From NCBI RefSeq assembly GCF_002803065.1, contig NZ_NNBL01000002.1:496001-560000 (forward strand): a stretch of 64,000 bases of DNA, in the 5' to 3' direction. The notes below the pieces were generated by a model. The model was not told the DNA's origin. It saw only the letters and a program-made list of their open reading frames with translations, and did no database searches. Position 1 is the stretch's first letter; each line of letters opens with the position of its first letter. Below are positions 1 through 8,008 of this stretch, piece by piece. The stretch comes from Streptomyces sp. CB01635 (GTDB lineage: Bacteria; Actinomycetota; Actinomycetes; Streptomycetales; Streptomycetaceae). A program made the translations under genes and the position numbers.

Positions 1-1
1 T

Positions 2-379
2 CCGGCGCGAATCGCCCCCGTGGCATCCATCACACCTGAACGCCAGAGCCTGGAGAAGAACGCACCGGTGATCATGCCCAAGGTTGTGTCCGAGCGGGAG
101 CCCTACCGCATCACGACGCTGCACCCCCGGACGTACAACGAGGCCCGTACCATCGGGGAACACTTCCGTGAGGGCACTCCTGTGATCATGAATCTGACGG
201 AGATGGACGACACCGACGCGAAGCGACTTGTCGACTTTGCCGCCGGTCTTGTCTTCGGTCTGCACGGCAGCATTGAGCGGGTGACGCAGAAGGTGTTCCT
301 GTTGTCGCCTGCTAACGTCGATGTCACGGCAGAGGACAAGGCCCGCATCGCAGAGGGCGGGTTCTTCAATCAGAGCTGA
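2..379 (+). CDS. sepF: Cell division protein SepF (5' end cut by window)
   Basis: SepF is a cytoplasmic, membrane-associated protein that binds the FtsZ C-terminus and helps anchor and align the Z-ring. The 126 codons visible cover the conserved C-terminal domain, with [20 protein letters not shown], the core [19 protein letters not shown] and the end AEGGFFNQS. The reading frame is open to the first base, so the variable N-terminus and true start lie outside the window. The first internal GTG (base 20) is not a credible start because the preceding codons are SepF-like. YggT and DivIVA follow on the same strand, the usual order downstream of ftsZ in actinobacteria. Confidence 0.93.
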   Translation, partial: PARIAPVASITPERQSLEKNAPVIMPKVVSEREPYRITTLHPRTYNEARTIGEHFREGTPVIMNLTEMDDTDAKRLVDFAAGLVFGLHGSIERVTQKVFLLSPANVDVTAEDKARIAEGGFFNQS

Positions 380-453
380 GACGCAGCACCGGTGAAGTGC
401 CGGTGCAGTACTGGCAACGAGGCACGAGACACAGGGGAGAGGGAACCGCGGAC

Positions 454-738
454 ATGAGCGTGGTTTTGGATGTTGTCTACATCGCGCTGATGTGTTTCCT
501 CATCGTGCTGATCTTCCGGCTGGTCATGGACTACGTCTTCCAGTTTGCCCGCTCGTGGCAACCCGGCAAGGCGATGGTGGTCGTTCTTGAGGCCACCTAC
601 ACTGTCACTGATCCACCGCTCAAGCTTCTGCGGCGGTTCATTCCGCCGCTGCGTCTCGGGGGCGTGGCGCTCGACCTGTCCTTCTTCGTACTGATGATCA
701 TCGTCTACATCCTGATCTCCGTCGTGAGCCGGCTGTGA
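454..738 (+). CDS. YggT family membrane protein
   Basis: A 94-residue integral membrane protein of the YggT family. Two hydrophobic segments (about residues 2-24 and 70-92) flank a short loop with the family-typical DPPLKLLRRFIPPLRLGG stretch. An earlier in-frame start at 397 is possible, but the ATG at 454 is preceded by the purine-rich AGGGGAGAGGG and gives the usual family length. The gene sits between sepF and divIVA, a location conserved in Gram-positive division clusters. Its molecular role is unsettled; a link to division or envelope assembly is inferred from context only. Confidence 0.88.
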   Translation: MSVVLDVVYIALMCFLIVLIFRLVMDYVFQFARSWQPGKAMVVVLEATYTVTDPPLKLLRRFIPPLRLGGVALDLSFFVLMIIVYILISVVSRL

Positions 739-784
739 ACGATACGGTCTTGCCGAATGCCGACGACTACGTTGAGGTGAAGAG

Positions 785-1975
785 ATGCCGTTGACCCCCG
801 AGGACGTGCGGAACAAGCAGTTCACGACCGTCCGCCTCCGAGAAGGCTATGACGAGGACGAGGTCGATGCCTTCCTCGACGAGGTCGAAGGCGAACTGAC
901 TCGCCTTCTCCGAGAGAACGAGGACCTGCGCGCGAAGCTCGCCGCAGCCACCCGCGCCGCTGCGCAGAACCAGCAGCAGGGCGGCATGCGCAAGCCTCCG
1001 GAACCGCAGGACCAGCGCGGTCCCGGTGCGCCGGTGCCCGCCGCAATATCGGGTCCGCAGCCGGTGCAGCCGCAGCAGCAGATGGGTGGCCCCATGGGCG
1101 GCCCGCCCCAGCTGCCCAGCGGTGCGCCGCAGCTGCCCGCAGGCCCCGGTGGACACGGACCGCAGGGTCCCGGTCAGCAGGGTCCCGGCCCGATGGGCCA
1201 GGGTCCGATGGGGCAGGGTCACCCCGGCCAGGGTCACCCCGGCCAGAACCAGCTCGGGCAGGGCCAGATGGGCCAGGGCCAGCTGCAGCAGCAGATGGGC
1301 GGCCCGATGGGCGGTCCCATGGGTGGCCCCATGGGCGGTCACGGTCCGCAGATGCCGCAGCCCGGTCAGGGCCCCGGTGGCGACAGCGCCGCCCGTGTCC
1401 TCTCCCTTGCGCAGCAGACCGCCGACCAGGCGATCGCGGAGGCCCGTTCCGAGGCCAACAAGATCGTCGGCGAGGCCCGCAGCCGCGCCGAGGGTCTCGA
1501 GCGTGACGCCCGTGCCAAGGCCGACGCCCTGGAGCGGGACGCGCAGGAGAAGCACCGCGTCGCGATGGGCTCCCTGGAGTCCGCCCGCGCCACGCTGGAG
1601 CGCAAGGTCGAGGACCTGCGTGGCTTCGAGCGCGAGTACCGCACGCGTCTGAAGTCCTACCTCGAGTCGCAGCTGCGTCAGCTGGAGACCCAGGCCGACG
1701 ACTCGCTGGCTCCCCCGCGGACGCCGGCAACCGCGTCGCTGCCGCCGTCGCCCGCGCCTTCCATGGCGTCGGCCGGTGCGGGTGCCCCGTCCTACGGCGG
1801 CAACCAGACCATGGGCGGCAACCAGCCTCCGGCCGGTCCGTCCTACGGTGGCCAGCAGCAGATGTCGCCGGCGATGACCCAGCCGATGGCGCCGGTGCGG
1901 CCGCAGGGTCCCGCGCCGATGCAGCAGGCTCCGTCGCCGATGCGCGGTTTCCTCATCGACGAGGACGACAACTGA
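785..1975 (+). CDS. divIVA: DivIVA (Wag31) polar growth determinant
   Basis: This 396-residue protein marks hyphal tips and recruits the polar wall-synthesis machinery in Streptomyces. The N-terminal membrane-binding module starts MPLTPEDVRNKQFTTVRLRE and runs into a first coiled coil to about residue 55. Residues about 65-205 are a Gln/Pro/Gly/Met-rich low-complexity linker with repeated GQG and GGPMGG units. A second, highly charged coiled coil spans about 205-300, followed by a Pro/Gly/Gln-rich tail ending LIDEDDN. The length and linker are typical of Streptomyces rather than the short Bacillus protein. GAGGTGAAGAG just before the ATG is a good ribosome site. A strong hairpin follows the stop. 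Confidence 0.95.
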   Translation: MPLTPEDVRNKQFTTVRLREGYDEDEVDAFLDEVEGELTRLLRENEDLRAKLAAATRAAAQNQQQGGMRKPPEPQDQRGPGAPVPAAISGPQPVQPQQQMGGPMGGPPQLPSGAPQLPAGPGGHGPQGPGQQGPGPMGQGPMGQGHPGQGHPGQNQLGQGQMGQGQLQQQMGGPMGGPMGGPMGGHGPQMPQPGQGPGGDSAARVLSLAQQTADQAIAEARSEANKIVGEARSRAEGLERDARAKADALERDAQEKHRVAMGSLESARATLERKVEDLRGFEREYRTRLKSYLESQLRQLETQADDSLAPPRTPATASLPPSPAPSMASAGAGAPSYGGNQTMGGNQPPAGPSYGGQQQMSPAMTQPMAPVRPQGPAPMQQAPSPMRGFLIDEDDN

Positions 1976-2010
1976 CGGGCGTGACCACGCCTTAGGCGTC
2001 GGCAGCGTTC

Positions 2011-2048
2011 AAGGGCCGGGCCCCCGGATTTCCGGGGGCCCGGCCCTT
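2011..2048 (+). terminator. Strong hairpin terminator after divIVA
   Basis: A perfect 18-bp inverted repeat (2011-2028 and 2031-2048) with a 2-base centre, very GC-rich, starts 36 bases after the divIVA stop and is followed by TTG. It fits an intrinsic terminator of the Streptomyces kind, which often lacks a long U-tract. Confidence 0.8.
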
Positions 2049-2071
2049 TGCCGTGGTCAGGGTGCGGAAGT

Positions 2072-2161
2072 CGCTGTGGGCCAGAGGCGGATACAGCCGT
2101 TGGCCATGGGCGGGCACCGCTGTGAGTCCAGTGCGGACACCGCTGTGGCCAGGCGCGGATG
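2072..2161. repeat. Degenerate 22-nt tandem repeat, about four units
   Basis: Four imperfect units of 20-25 bases, roughly CCGCTGTGGCCAGGGCGGAY, begin near 2072, 2097, 2117 and 2140. They fill most of the gap between the divIVA terminator and the ileS terminator. No coding potential is evident, and I see nothing else in this gap. Confidence 0.45.
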
Positions 2162-2211
2162 CTGCCTCGGGTGCGGTGCAGAAACGTTCATCTGTGCGTG
2201 AGTACGAAACG

Positions 2212-2258
2212 CCGAAGGCCCGGTCCCGCCAAGATCTTTGGCGGGACCGGGCCTTCGG
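2212..2258 (-). terminator. Terminator of ileS
   Basis: A perfect 21-bp inverted repeat (2212-2232 and 2238-2258) around the loop GATCT lies 7 bases beyond the ileS stop on the minus strand. It faces the divIVA terminator across about 160 bases of non-coding DNA, as expected between convergent genes. Confidence 0.8.
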
Positions 2259-2265
2259 TCGTGGG

Positions 2266-5200
2266 TTACGCCTTGCGCAGGCGGAACGTGAGGGCGAGCG
2301 GCTCGTCCGTGAACGTCTCGCCGTAGGTGTCGTCCGCCTCGCCCTGGGCGAAGTCCGTGGCGAGCACCTCGTCCGCGATCAGCGTGGCGTGCTCGGACAG
2401 GGCCGAGACGACCGCGGGCTCCGTGGACGTCCACCGCAGGGCGATCCGGTCCGCGACGTCCAGGCCGCTGTTCTTACGGGCCTCCTGGATCAGGCGGATC
2501 GCGTCACGGGCCAGGCCCGCCTGACGCAGCTCCTCCGTGATCTCCAGGTCGAGCGCCACCGTCGCGCCGGAGTCCGAGGCGACGGACCAGCCCTCGCGCG
2601 GGGTCTCCGTGATGATGACCTCGTCGGGGGCCAGCGTGATCGTCTCACCGTCGATCTCGACCGACGCGGTGCCTTCGCGCAGGCCGAGCGAGAGCGCGGC
2701 GGCGTCCGCTTCTGCGACCGCCTTCGCGACCGCCTGGACGCCCTTGCCGAACCGCTTGCCCAGGGCGCGGAAGTTCGCCTTGGCGGTCGTGTCGACCAGG
2801 GAGCCGCCGACCTCGGAGAGCGACGCCAGCGAGGAGACGTTGAGCTCCTCGGTGATCTGGGCGTGCAGCTCCGGGTTGAGCGTCTCGAAGCCCGCGGCCG
2901 CGACCAGCGCGCGGGACAGCGGCTGACGGGTCTTGACGCCCGACTCCGCGCGCGTGGCGCGGCCCAGCTCGACGAGGCGGCGGACGAGGACCATCTGCCG
3001 CGACAGGTCCGGGTCGATGGCGGAGAGGTCCGCCTCCGGCCAGGTGGACAGGTGGACCGACTCGGGGGAGTCCGGTGTGACCGGGACCACCAGGTCCTGC
3101 CAGACCCGCTCCGTGATGAACGGCGTCAGCGGCGCCATCAGACGCGTGACCGTCTCGATGACCTCGTGCAGGGTGCGCAGGGCCCCCTTGTCGCCCTGCC
3201 AGAAGCGGCGGCGCGAGCGGCGCACGTACCAGTTCGACAGGTCGTCGACGAACGAGGAGAGCAGCTTGCCGGCGCGCTGGGTGTCGTACGCCTCCAGGGC
3301 CTGCGTCACCTGGTCGGTGAGCGCGTGCAGTTCGGAGAGCAGCCAGCGGTCGAGCAGGGTGCGGTCGGCGGGGGCCGGGTCGGCCTCACTGGGGGACCAG
3401 TCCGACGTACGGGCGTACAGGGCCTGGAAGGCGACCGTGTTCCAGTACGTCAGGAGGGTCTTGCGGACCACTTCCTGGATCGTGCCGTGGCCGACGCGGC
3501 GAGCGGCCCAGGGGGAGCCGCCGGCGGCCATGAACCAGCGCACGGCGTCAGCGCCGTGCTGGTCCATCAGCGGGATCGGCTGGAGGGTGTTCCCCAGGTG
3601 CTTGGACATCTTGCGGCCGTCCTCGGCGAGGATGTGGCCGAGGCACACGACGTTCTCGTAGGACGACTTGTCGAAGACGAGCGTGCCGACCGCCATGAGG
3701 GTGTAGAACCACCCGCGGGTCTGGTCGATGGCCTCCGAGATGAACTGCGCCGGGTACCGGCTCTCGAAGAGCTCCTTGTTCTTGTACGGGTAGCCCCACT
3801 GCGCGAACGGCATCGAACCCGAGTCGTACCAGGCGTCGATGACCTCGGGCACGCGCGTGGCCGTCTTCTCGCACTGGGGGCACGCGAAGGTGACCTCGTC
3901 GATGAAGGGGCGGTGCGGGTCGAGGTCCGCCAGGTCGGTGCCGGTCAGCTCGCCGAGCTCGGCCAGCGAGCCGACGCAGGTGAGGTGGTCGTCCTCGCAG
4001 CGCCACAGCGGGAGGGGGGTGCCCCAGTAGCGGCTGCGGGACAGCGCCCAGTCGATGTTGTTGTTCAGCCAGTCGCCGAAGCGGCCGTGCTTCACGCTCG
4101 AAGGGAACCAGTTGGTCTTCTCGTTCTCCTGGAGAAGGCGGTCCTTGATCTCCGTGGTGCGGATGTACCAGGACGGCTGCGCGTAGTAGAGCAGCGCCGT
4201 GTGGCAGCGCCAGCAGTGCGGGTAGCTGTGCTCGTACGGGACGTGCAGGAAGAGCAGACCGTGGTCCTTGAGGTCCTCGGTGAGCTTTTCGTCCGCCTTC
4301 TTGAAGAAGACACCGCCCACGAGCGGCACGTCCTCTTCGAAGGTGCCGTCGGGACGGACCGGGTTCACCACCGGCAGGCCGTACGACTTGCAGACCTTGA
4401 GGTCGTCCTCACCGAACGCGGGGGACTGGTGGACGAGACCGGTGCCGTCCTCGGTCGTGACGTAGTCGGCGTTGACCACGTAGTGGGCCTCGGCCGGGAA
4501 CTCCACGAGCTCGAACGGGCGTTGGTACTTCCAGCGCTCCATCTCGGCGCCGGTGAAGGACTCGCCGGTCTTCTCCCAGCCCTCGCCGAGCGACTTCTCG
4601 ACGAGGGGCTCGGCGACGACGACCTTCTCGTTGCCGTCCGTCGCGACGACGTAGGTGACGTCGGGGTGCGCGGCGACCGCCGTGTTCGAGACGAGCGTCC
4701 AGGGGGTCGTCGTCCAGACGAGGAGCGAGGCCTCGCCGGCCAGCGGACCGGAGGTGAGCGGGAAACGGACGTAGACGGAGGGGTCGACGACCGTCTCGTA
4801 GCCCTGTGCCAGCTCGTGGTCCGAGAGCCCGGTGCCGCAGCGGGGGCACCAGGGGGCGACGCGGTGGTCCTGGGTCAGCAGGCCCTTGTTGAAGATCTCC
4901 TTGAGCGACCACCACACGGACTCGATGTACGCGGGGTCCATCGTGCGGTACGCGTCGTCGAGGTCGACCCAGTAACCCATGCGGGTCGTCAGGTCGGTGA
5001 AGGCGTCGGTGTGCCGGGTCACGGACTCGCGGCACATGGCGTTGAACTCGGCGATGCCGAACGCCTCGATGTCCTTCTTGCCGTTGAAGCCGAGCTCCTG
5101 CTCGACCGCCAGCTCCACGGGCAGGCCGTGGCAGTCCCAGCCGGCCTTGCGGGCCACGTGATAACCGCGCATGGTGCGAAAGCGCGGGAAGACGTCCTTG

Positions 5201-5394
5201 AAGACACGGGCCTCGATGTGGTGGGCGCCCGGCATGCCGTTGGCCGTGGGCGGGCCCTCGTAGAACACCCACTCGGGGCGTCCCTCGGACTGCTCCAAGC
5301 TCTTGGCAAAGATCTTCTGCTCGCGCCAGAAGTCGAGCACGGCGTGCTCGAGGGCGGGCAGGTCGACCTGGGCGGGCACCTGGCGGTACGTCAT
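2266..5394 (-). CDS. ileS: Isoleucine-tRNA ligase
   Basis: IleRS charges tRNA-Ile with isoleucine in the cytoplasm. The 1042-residue length is normal. The catalytic-site region EWVFYEGPPTANGMPGAHH is at residues 41-59, and the class I second signature appears as DGRKMSKHLGN near residue 597. The HIGH-equivalent tetrapeptide (56-59) is GAHH rather than HxGH. The start is the ATG at 5394, with GGAGGA 6 bases upstream; the frame stays open upstream only because it runs into the non-coding T-box leader. A T-box precedes the gene and a hairpin terminator follows it. The motif style resembles the eukaryote-like IleRS2 group; that assignment is inferred. Confidence 0.95.
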   Translation of the reverse strand: MTYRQVPAQVDLPALEHAVLDFWREQKIFAKSLEQSEGRPEWVFYEGPPTANGMPGAHHIEARVFKDVFPRFRTMRGYHVARKAGWDCHGLPVELAVEQELGFNGKKDIEAFGIAEFNAMCRESVTRHTDAFTDLTTRMGYWVDLDDAYRTMDPAYIESVWWSLKEIFNKGLLTQDHRVAPWCPRCGTGLSDHELAQGYETVVDPSVYVRFPLTSGPLAGEASLLVWTTTPWTLVSNTAVAAHPDVTYVVATDGNEKVVVAEPLVEKSLGEGWEKTGESFTGAEMERWKYQRPFELVEFPAEAHYVVNADYVTTEDGTGLVHQSPAFGEDDLKVCKSYGLPVVNPVRPDGTFEEDVPLVGGVFFKKADEKLTEDLKDHGLLFLHVPYEHSYPHCWRCHTALLYYAQPSWYIRTTEIKDRLLQENEKTNWFPSSVKHGRFGDWLNNNIDWALSRSRYWGTPLPLWRCEDDHLTCVGSLAELGELTGTDLADLDPHRPFIDEVTFACPQCEKTATRVPEVIDAWYDSGSMPFAQWGYPYKNKELFESRYPAQFISEAIDQTRGWFYTLMAVGTLVFDKSSYENVVCLGHILAEDGRKMSKHLGNTLQPIPLMDQHGADAVRWFMAAGGSPWAARRVGHGTIQEVVRKTLLTYWNTVAFQALYARTSDWSPSEADPAPADRTLLDRWLLSELHALTDQVTQALEAYDTQRAGKLLSSFVDDLSNWYVRRSRRRFWQGDKGALRTLHEVIETVTRLMAPLTPFITERVWQDLVVPVTPDSPESVHLSTWPEADLSAIDPDLSRQMVLVRRLVELGRATRAESGVKTRQPLSRALVAAAGFETLNPELHAQITEELNVSSLASLSEVGGSLVDTTAKANFRALGKRFGKGVQAVAKAVAEADAAALSLGLREGTASVEIDGETITLAPDEVIITETPREGWSVASDSGATVALDLEITEELRQAGLARDAIRLIQEARKNSGLDVADRIALRWTSTEPAVVSALSEHATLIADEVLATDFAQGEADDTYGETFTDEPLALTFRLRKA

Positions 5395-5397
5395 CGA

Positions 5398-5700
5398 TCT
5401 TCCTCCGGCGGACACTGTTTCTTCCGTCTCCGTCGGAGGGACGAGAGCTTCGTCTGTGACGTACGCCGTGTGCGGCGTGCTCCCGCGGTACCACCCTCCT
5501 TGGCCCTCCGGGGCGCTGACTGCTCCGGTGAGCCCCCTCATTGGGGTCGCGATGCCGGCTCTACTCGCCCCGCGAGCGGGGCTTTCTTCCGGCGGCTCCG
5601 GGGTGATCTTCGCGTCGCGCTCGCCCCCGGGCTTCCACCGTCCCCGGGTCGCTCTTGGCTGCGTACGCCGCTACTCGGCCCCATCCACGCTTCTCGCTCC
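5398..5700 (-). promoter_or_regulatory. T-box riboswitch controlling ileS translation
   Basis: The minus strand carries the T-box core AGGGTGGTACCGCGGGAG (plus 5480-5497). Upstream are AGTA (plus 5672-5675) and GAAGATCA (plus 5604-5611), which match the two sides of a Stem I specifier loop with specifier ATC, an isoleucine codon. Downstream, CCCTCC in CTCTCGTCCCTCCG can pair either with AGGG/CGGGAG of the T-box or, as CCTCCG, with CGGAGG at the ribosome site (plus 5401-5407). This is the layout of a translational T-box: uncharged tRNA-Ile would free the Shine-Dalgarno. There is no U-tract, so transcriptional attenuation is unlikely. The exact 5' boundary is an estimate. Confidence 0.88.
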
Positions 5701-5778
5701 GCCCAGTGTACGGGGCGTGGGCGCACGCGGCCGACCGGTTTTGGGGCGGGCGGCGTCAGGGACCCGGGGCGGTCGGTG

Positions 5779-5970
5779 TCAGGCGTGCTGGGGGATCTCG
5801 TCCTTGAGGTTGCTGCGGATCATGTTCCGCAGCTCGGGGGTGTCGGTGTGACCGTGAACGGACACGGAGTGCTCGGCCGCGGCGCGGACCACCTCGTCCT
5901 CCTCACCCGTGATGGCGAGGGTGCAGTTCGTCTCGCTCGGCACGTCACGGCAGTCGACTACTTTGCGCAT
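5779..5970 (-). CDS. DUF1059 small protein
   Basis: A 63-residue acidic protein beginning MRKVVDCRDVPSETNCTLAI, the DUF1059 pattern with two conserved cysteines (DCRD and NCTL), followed by GEEDEVVRAAAEHSVSVHGH and a C-terminal helix. The function of the family is unknown. AGAAGG lies 9 bases before the ATG. The promoter region carries a duplicated 12-base motif. It is transcribed away from the DksA-like gene and towards the ileS leader. Confidence 0.85.
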   Translation of the reverse strand: MRKVVDCRDVPSETNCTLAITGEEDEVVRAAAEHSVSVHGHTDTPELRNMIRSNLKDEIPQHA

Positions 5971-6287
5971 GATGATGCACCTTCTCTATTTATGCCTCAG
6001 TTTATTCCTCAGAGGTGTTGTCGTAGGGGCTCGTCAGAGATCTTGCCGGGCTGGTCACGGCCTCGCGGGCTGACCCGAATGGCGACACGGGGCCCGACGG
6101 ATCGCGGGGCCGGGCGCCTCGGCGGATTACCCGGCGGGGAGCTGGGCACAACGCTTGCAAGTCTGCCGCGCGGGACGTGCGGGGCGGGCGCATCGGGCGG
6201 TGTGCCCCGTTGCCGCGGGTCAGAAGTCGATTTATCGTCCCAGCACGATTCGCGAGCAAGATCACAAAATGTGAAGGGGCCGCGGCC
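5971..6287. other. Divergent intergenic region between the DUF1059 and DksA-like genes
   Basis: These 317 bases separate two divergent genes and should hold both promoters. The only clear elements are a 12-base direct repeat next to the DUF1059 start and GAAGGGG before the DksA-like ATG. The rest is GC-rich and I see no small gene in it. Confidence 0.5.
5989..6012 (-). promoter_or_regulatory. Two adjacent 12-bp direct repeats (possible operator)
   Basis: On the minus strand CTGAGGAATAAA is followed immediately by CTGAGGCATAAA, 11 of 12 bases identical. The pair lies 18-42 bases before the DUF1059 start codon, where a promoter is expected. The AT-rich halves could serve as a -10 box. A regulator-binding role is inferred. 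Confidence 0.4.
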
Positions 6288-7262
6288 ATGGTGGCGAAAA
6301 AGAGACCGGTGGGGGTGCGTGAGGCATCCGCCGGCGTGAAGGTCGCGGTCGAGGAGGCGGGGCCTGCGAAGGCGGCGGCCGACGCGGCCCCGGCCGCGAA
6401 GAAACCGGCCGCCGGGAAGAAGAGCATCGCGACGAAGACGGCGGCCAGGAAGAGCGCGGGTACGAAGAGCGCGGCGGCCAAGAAGACGGCGAAGGCCGCG
6501 AAGGCGGCGGCCGAGACCGTGACCAAGACCGCCAACAAGACCGCTCGGTCGGCAAAGGCCGCGAAGTCCACGAAGGCCACGAAGGCCACGCAGAGCGCGG
6601 ACACCGCGCAGGCCTCCGAGGAAGCGGAAAGCGTCGTCGCCGAGGAGGGCGCGGCCGGGAGAACGGGCGCCAGGAAGAACGCGGTCAAGAAGGCCACTGG
6701 CCACAAGAGCGCGGAGAAGAAGGCGGTCGCGTCCGCGGCCGATGGCGCGGCGTCGGCCGCGGAGACGACGGGAGCCACGACTGTGGTTGCGAAGAAGACC
6801 CCCGGTACGGCCACGGCGAAGAAGCCCCGCGCGGTGCCGAATGCGCGGGTCGCGGCCGTGGAGCCGGGCGAGCTCGCGGTACGGCCGGGCGAGGACCCCT
6901 GGACCCCGGCCGAGGTCGCGGAGGCGCGGGCGGAGCTCCAGAGCGAGGCGCTGCGCCTGAACAGCGAGATCGAGTCGTCGGAGAAGGCCCTCGTCGGGCT
7001 CATGAGGGACTCCGGGGACGGCGCCGGCGACGACGAGGCGGACACCGGCACGAAGAACATCACGCGGGAGCACGAGCTGTCGCTGGCCGCGAACGCCAGG
7101 GAGATGCTCCAGCAGACCGAGCGCGCCCTGGAGCGGCTCGACGCGGGCACGTACGGGATCTGCGAGAACTGCGGGAACCCGATCGGCAAGGCGCGGATGC
7201 AGGCCTTCCCGCGGGCGACCCTGTGCGTCGAGTGCAAGCAGAAGCAGGAGCGCCGTTCCTGA
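6288..7262 (+). CDS. TraR/DksA C4 zinc-finger protein with a histone H1-like N-terminus
   Basis: A 324-residue, two-part protein. Residues about 1-185 are Lys/Ala-rich with many AAKK, KTA and AKK repeats, like the tails of histone H1 or HupS. The C-terminal 120 residues match the TraR/DksA family: a coiled-coil helical hairpin (ELQSEALRLNSEIESSEKAL) and a zinc finger with ICENCG and LCVECKQKQ (Cys-x2-Cys twice). DksA-type proteins act in the RNA polymerase secondary channel; the basic tail suggests nucleic acid binding. The start is the ATG at 6288 with GAAGGGG upstream; the frame is open from 6177 but that part is poorly supported. Confidence 0.85.
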   Translation: MVAKKRPVGVREASAGVKVAVEEAGPAKAAADAAPAAKKPAAGKKSIATKTAARKSAGTKSAAAKKTAKAAKAAAETVTKTANKTARSAKAAKSTKATKATQSADTAQASEEAESVVAEEGAAGRTGARKNAVKKATGHKSAEKKAVASAADGAASAAETTGATTVVAKKTPGTATAKKPRAVPNARVAAVEPGELAVRPGEDPWTPAEVAEARAELQSEALRLNSEIESSEKALVGLMRDSGDGAGDDEADTGTKNITREHELSLAANAREMLQQTERALERLDAGTYGICENCGNPIGKARMQAFPRATLCVECKQKQERRS

Positions 7263-7364
7263 CCCGGCGGCGCGCTCCGTCATGGAGTCGCTCCTGGGCT
7301 GCTGAGGGCGTACGTGTGTGCCGTACTCTCGTCCTCAGTCAGGTACCTAGGTTGAGGGACTCAC

Positions 7365-7946
7365 GTGGCAGAGGCGGAGCGTGTCATCGGTACTCCGGAC
7401 ACCCCGGATGCGGGGGCAGACGGGCCGGACAACGGCGGGGAGGCCCAGGAGCGGCCCAAGGGCAAGCGGAAGATCGCCGTGCTGTTCGCGGTGGCCGCCC
7501 TCGCGTACGCCCTCGACCTGGTCAGCAAGATGATCGTGGTCGCGAAGCTGGAGCACCACGAGCCGATCGAGCTCCTCGGTGACTGGCTGCGGCTCGAGGC
7601 GATCAGGAACGCGGGCGCCGCGTTCGGCATCGGCGAGGCCTTCACGATCATCTTCACCGTGATCGCCGCGGCCGTGATCGTCGTGATCGCCCGGCTCGCC
7701 CGCAAGCTCTACAGCCTGCCCTGGGCGATCGCGCTCGGGCTGCTCCTCGGCGGGGCGCTCGGCAATCTCACCGACCGGATCTTCCGTTCGCCCGGTGTCT
7801 TCGAAGGGGCCGTGGTCGACTTCATCGCGCCGAAGGACTTCGCCGTGTTCAACCTCGCCGACTCGGCGATCGTGTGCGGCGGCATCCTGATCGTGCTCCT
7901 GTCGTTCCGGGGCCTCGACCCGGACGGGACCGTCCACAAGGACTGA
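7365..7946 (+). CDS. lspA: Lipoprotein signal peptidase II
   Basis: LspA is the inner-membrane aspartyl protease that removes signal peptides from diacylglyceryl-modified prolipoproteins. The 193-residue protein has a polar N-terminal extension of about 35 residues and then four membrane segments. Conserved blocks are [24 protein letters not shown] (first catalytic Asp) and [13 protein letters not shown] (second catalytic Asp). The start is GTG at 7365 with GAGGG 6 bases upstream and a -10-like TAGGTT at 7348-7353. The preceding step of the pathway is Lgt, encoded at 47.8 kb in this window. The pseudouridine synthase gene follows 62 bases after the stop. Confidence 0.95.
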   Translation: MAEAERVIGTPDTPDAGADGPDNGGEAQERPKGKRKIAVLFAVAALAYALDLVSKMIVVAKLEHHEPIELLGDWLRLEAIRNAGAAFGIGEAFTIIFTVIAAAVIVVIARLARKLYSLPWAIALGLLLGGALGNLTDRIFRSPGVFEGAVVDFIAPKDFAVFNLADSAIVCGGILIVLLSFRGLDPDGTVHKD

Positions 7947-8008
7947 GCGACCAGGGGCTTTCCCCTCGCGCGGTCCGGAGTGTCGGCGGGCTCCTGCATA
8001 CTCAATGG

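Noticed and set aside
1080..1380. Imperfect repeats inside divIVA as a possible inserted element
   Set aside because: They encode the Gly/Gln/Met-Pro linker in frame and are typical of Streptomyces DivIVA, so they are coding low complexity and not an insertion.
2053..6339. A 1428-codon open frame on the plus strand
   Set aside because: It is the antisense shadow of ileS and its T-box; the product is Arg/Val/Leu/Gly-rich with no domain, a typical artefact of high GC.
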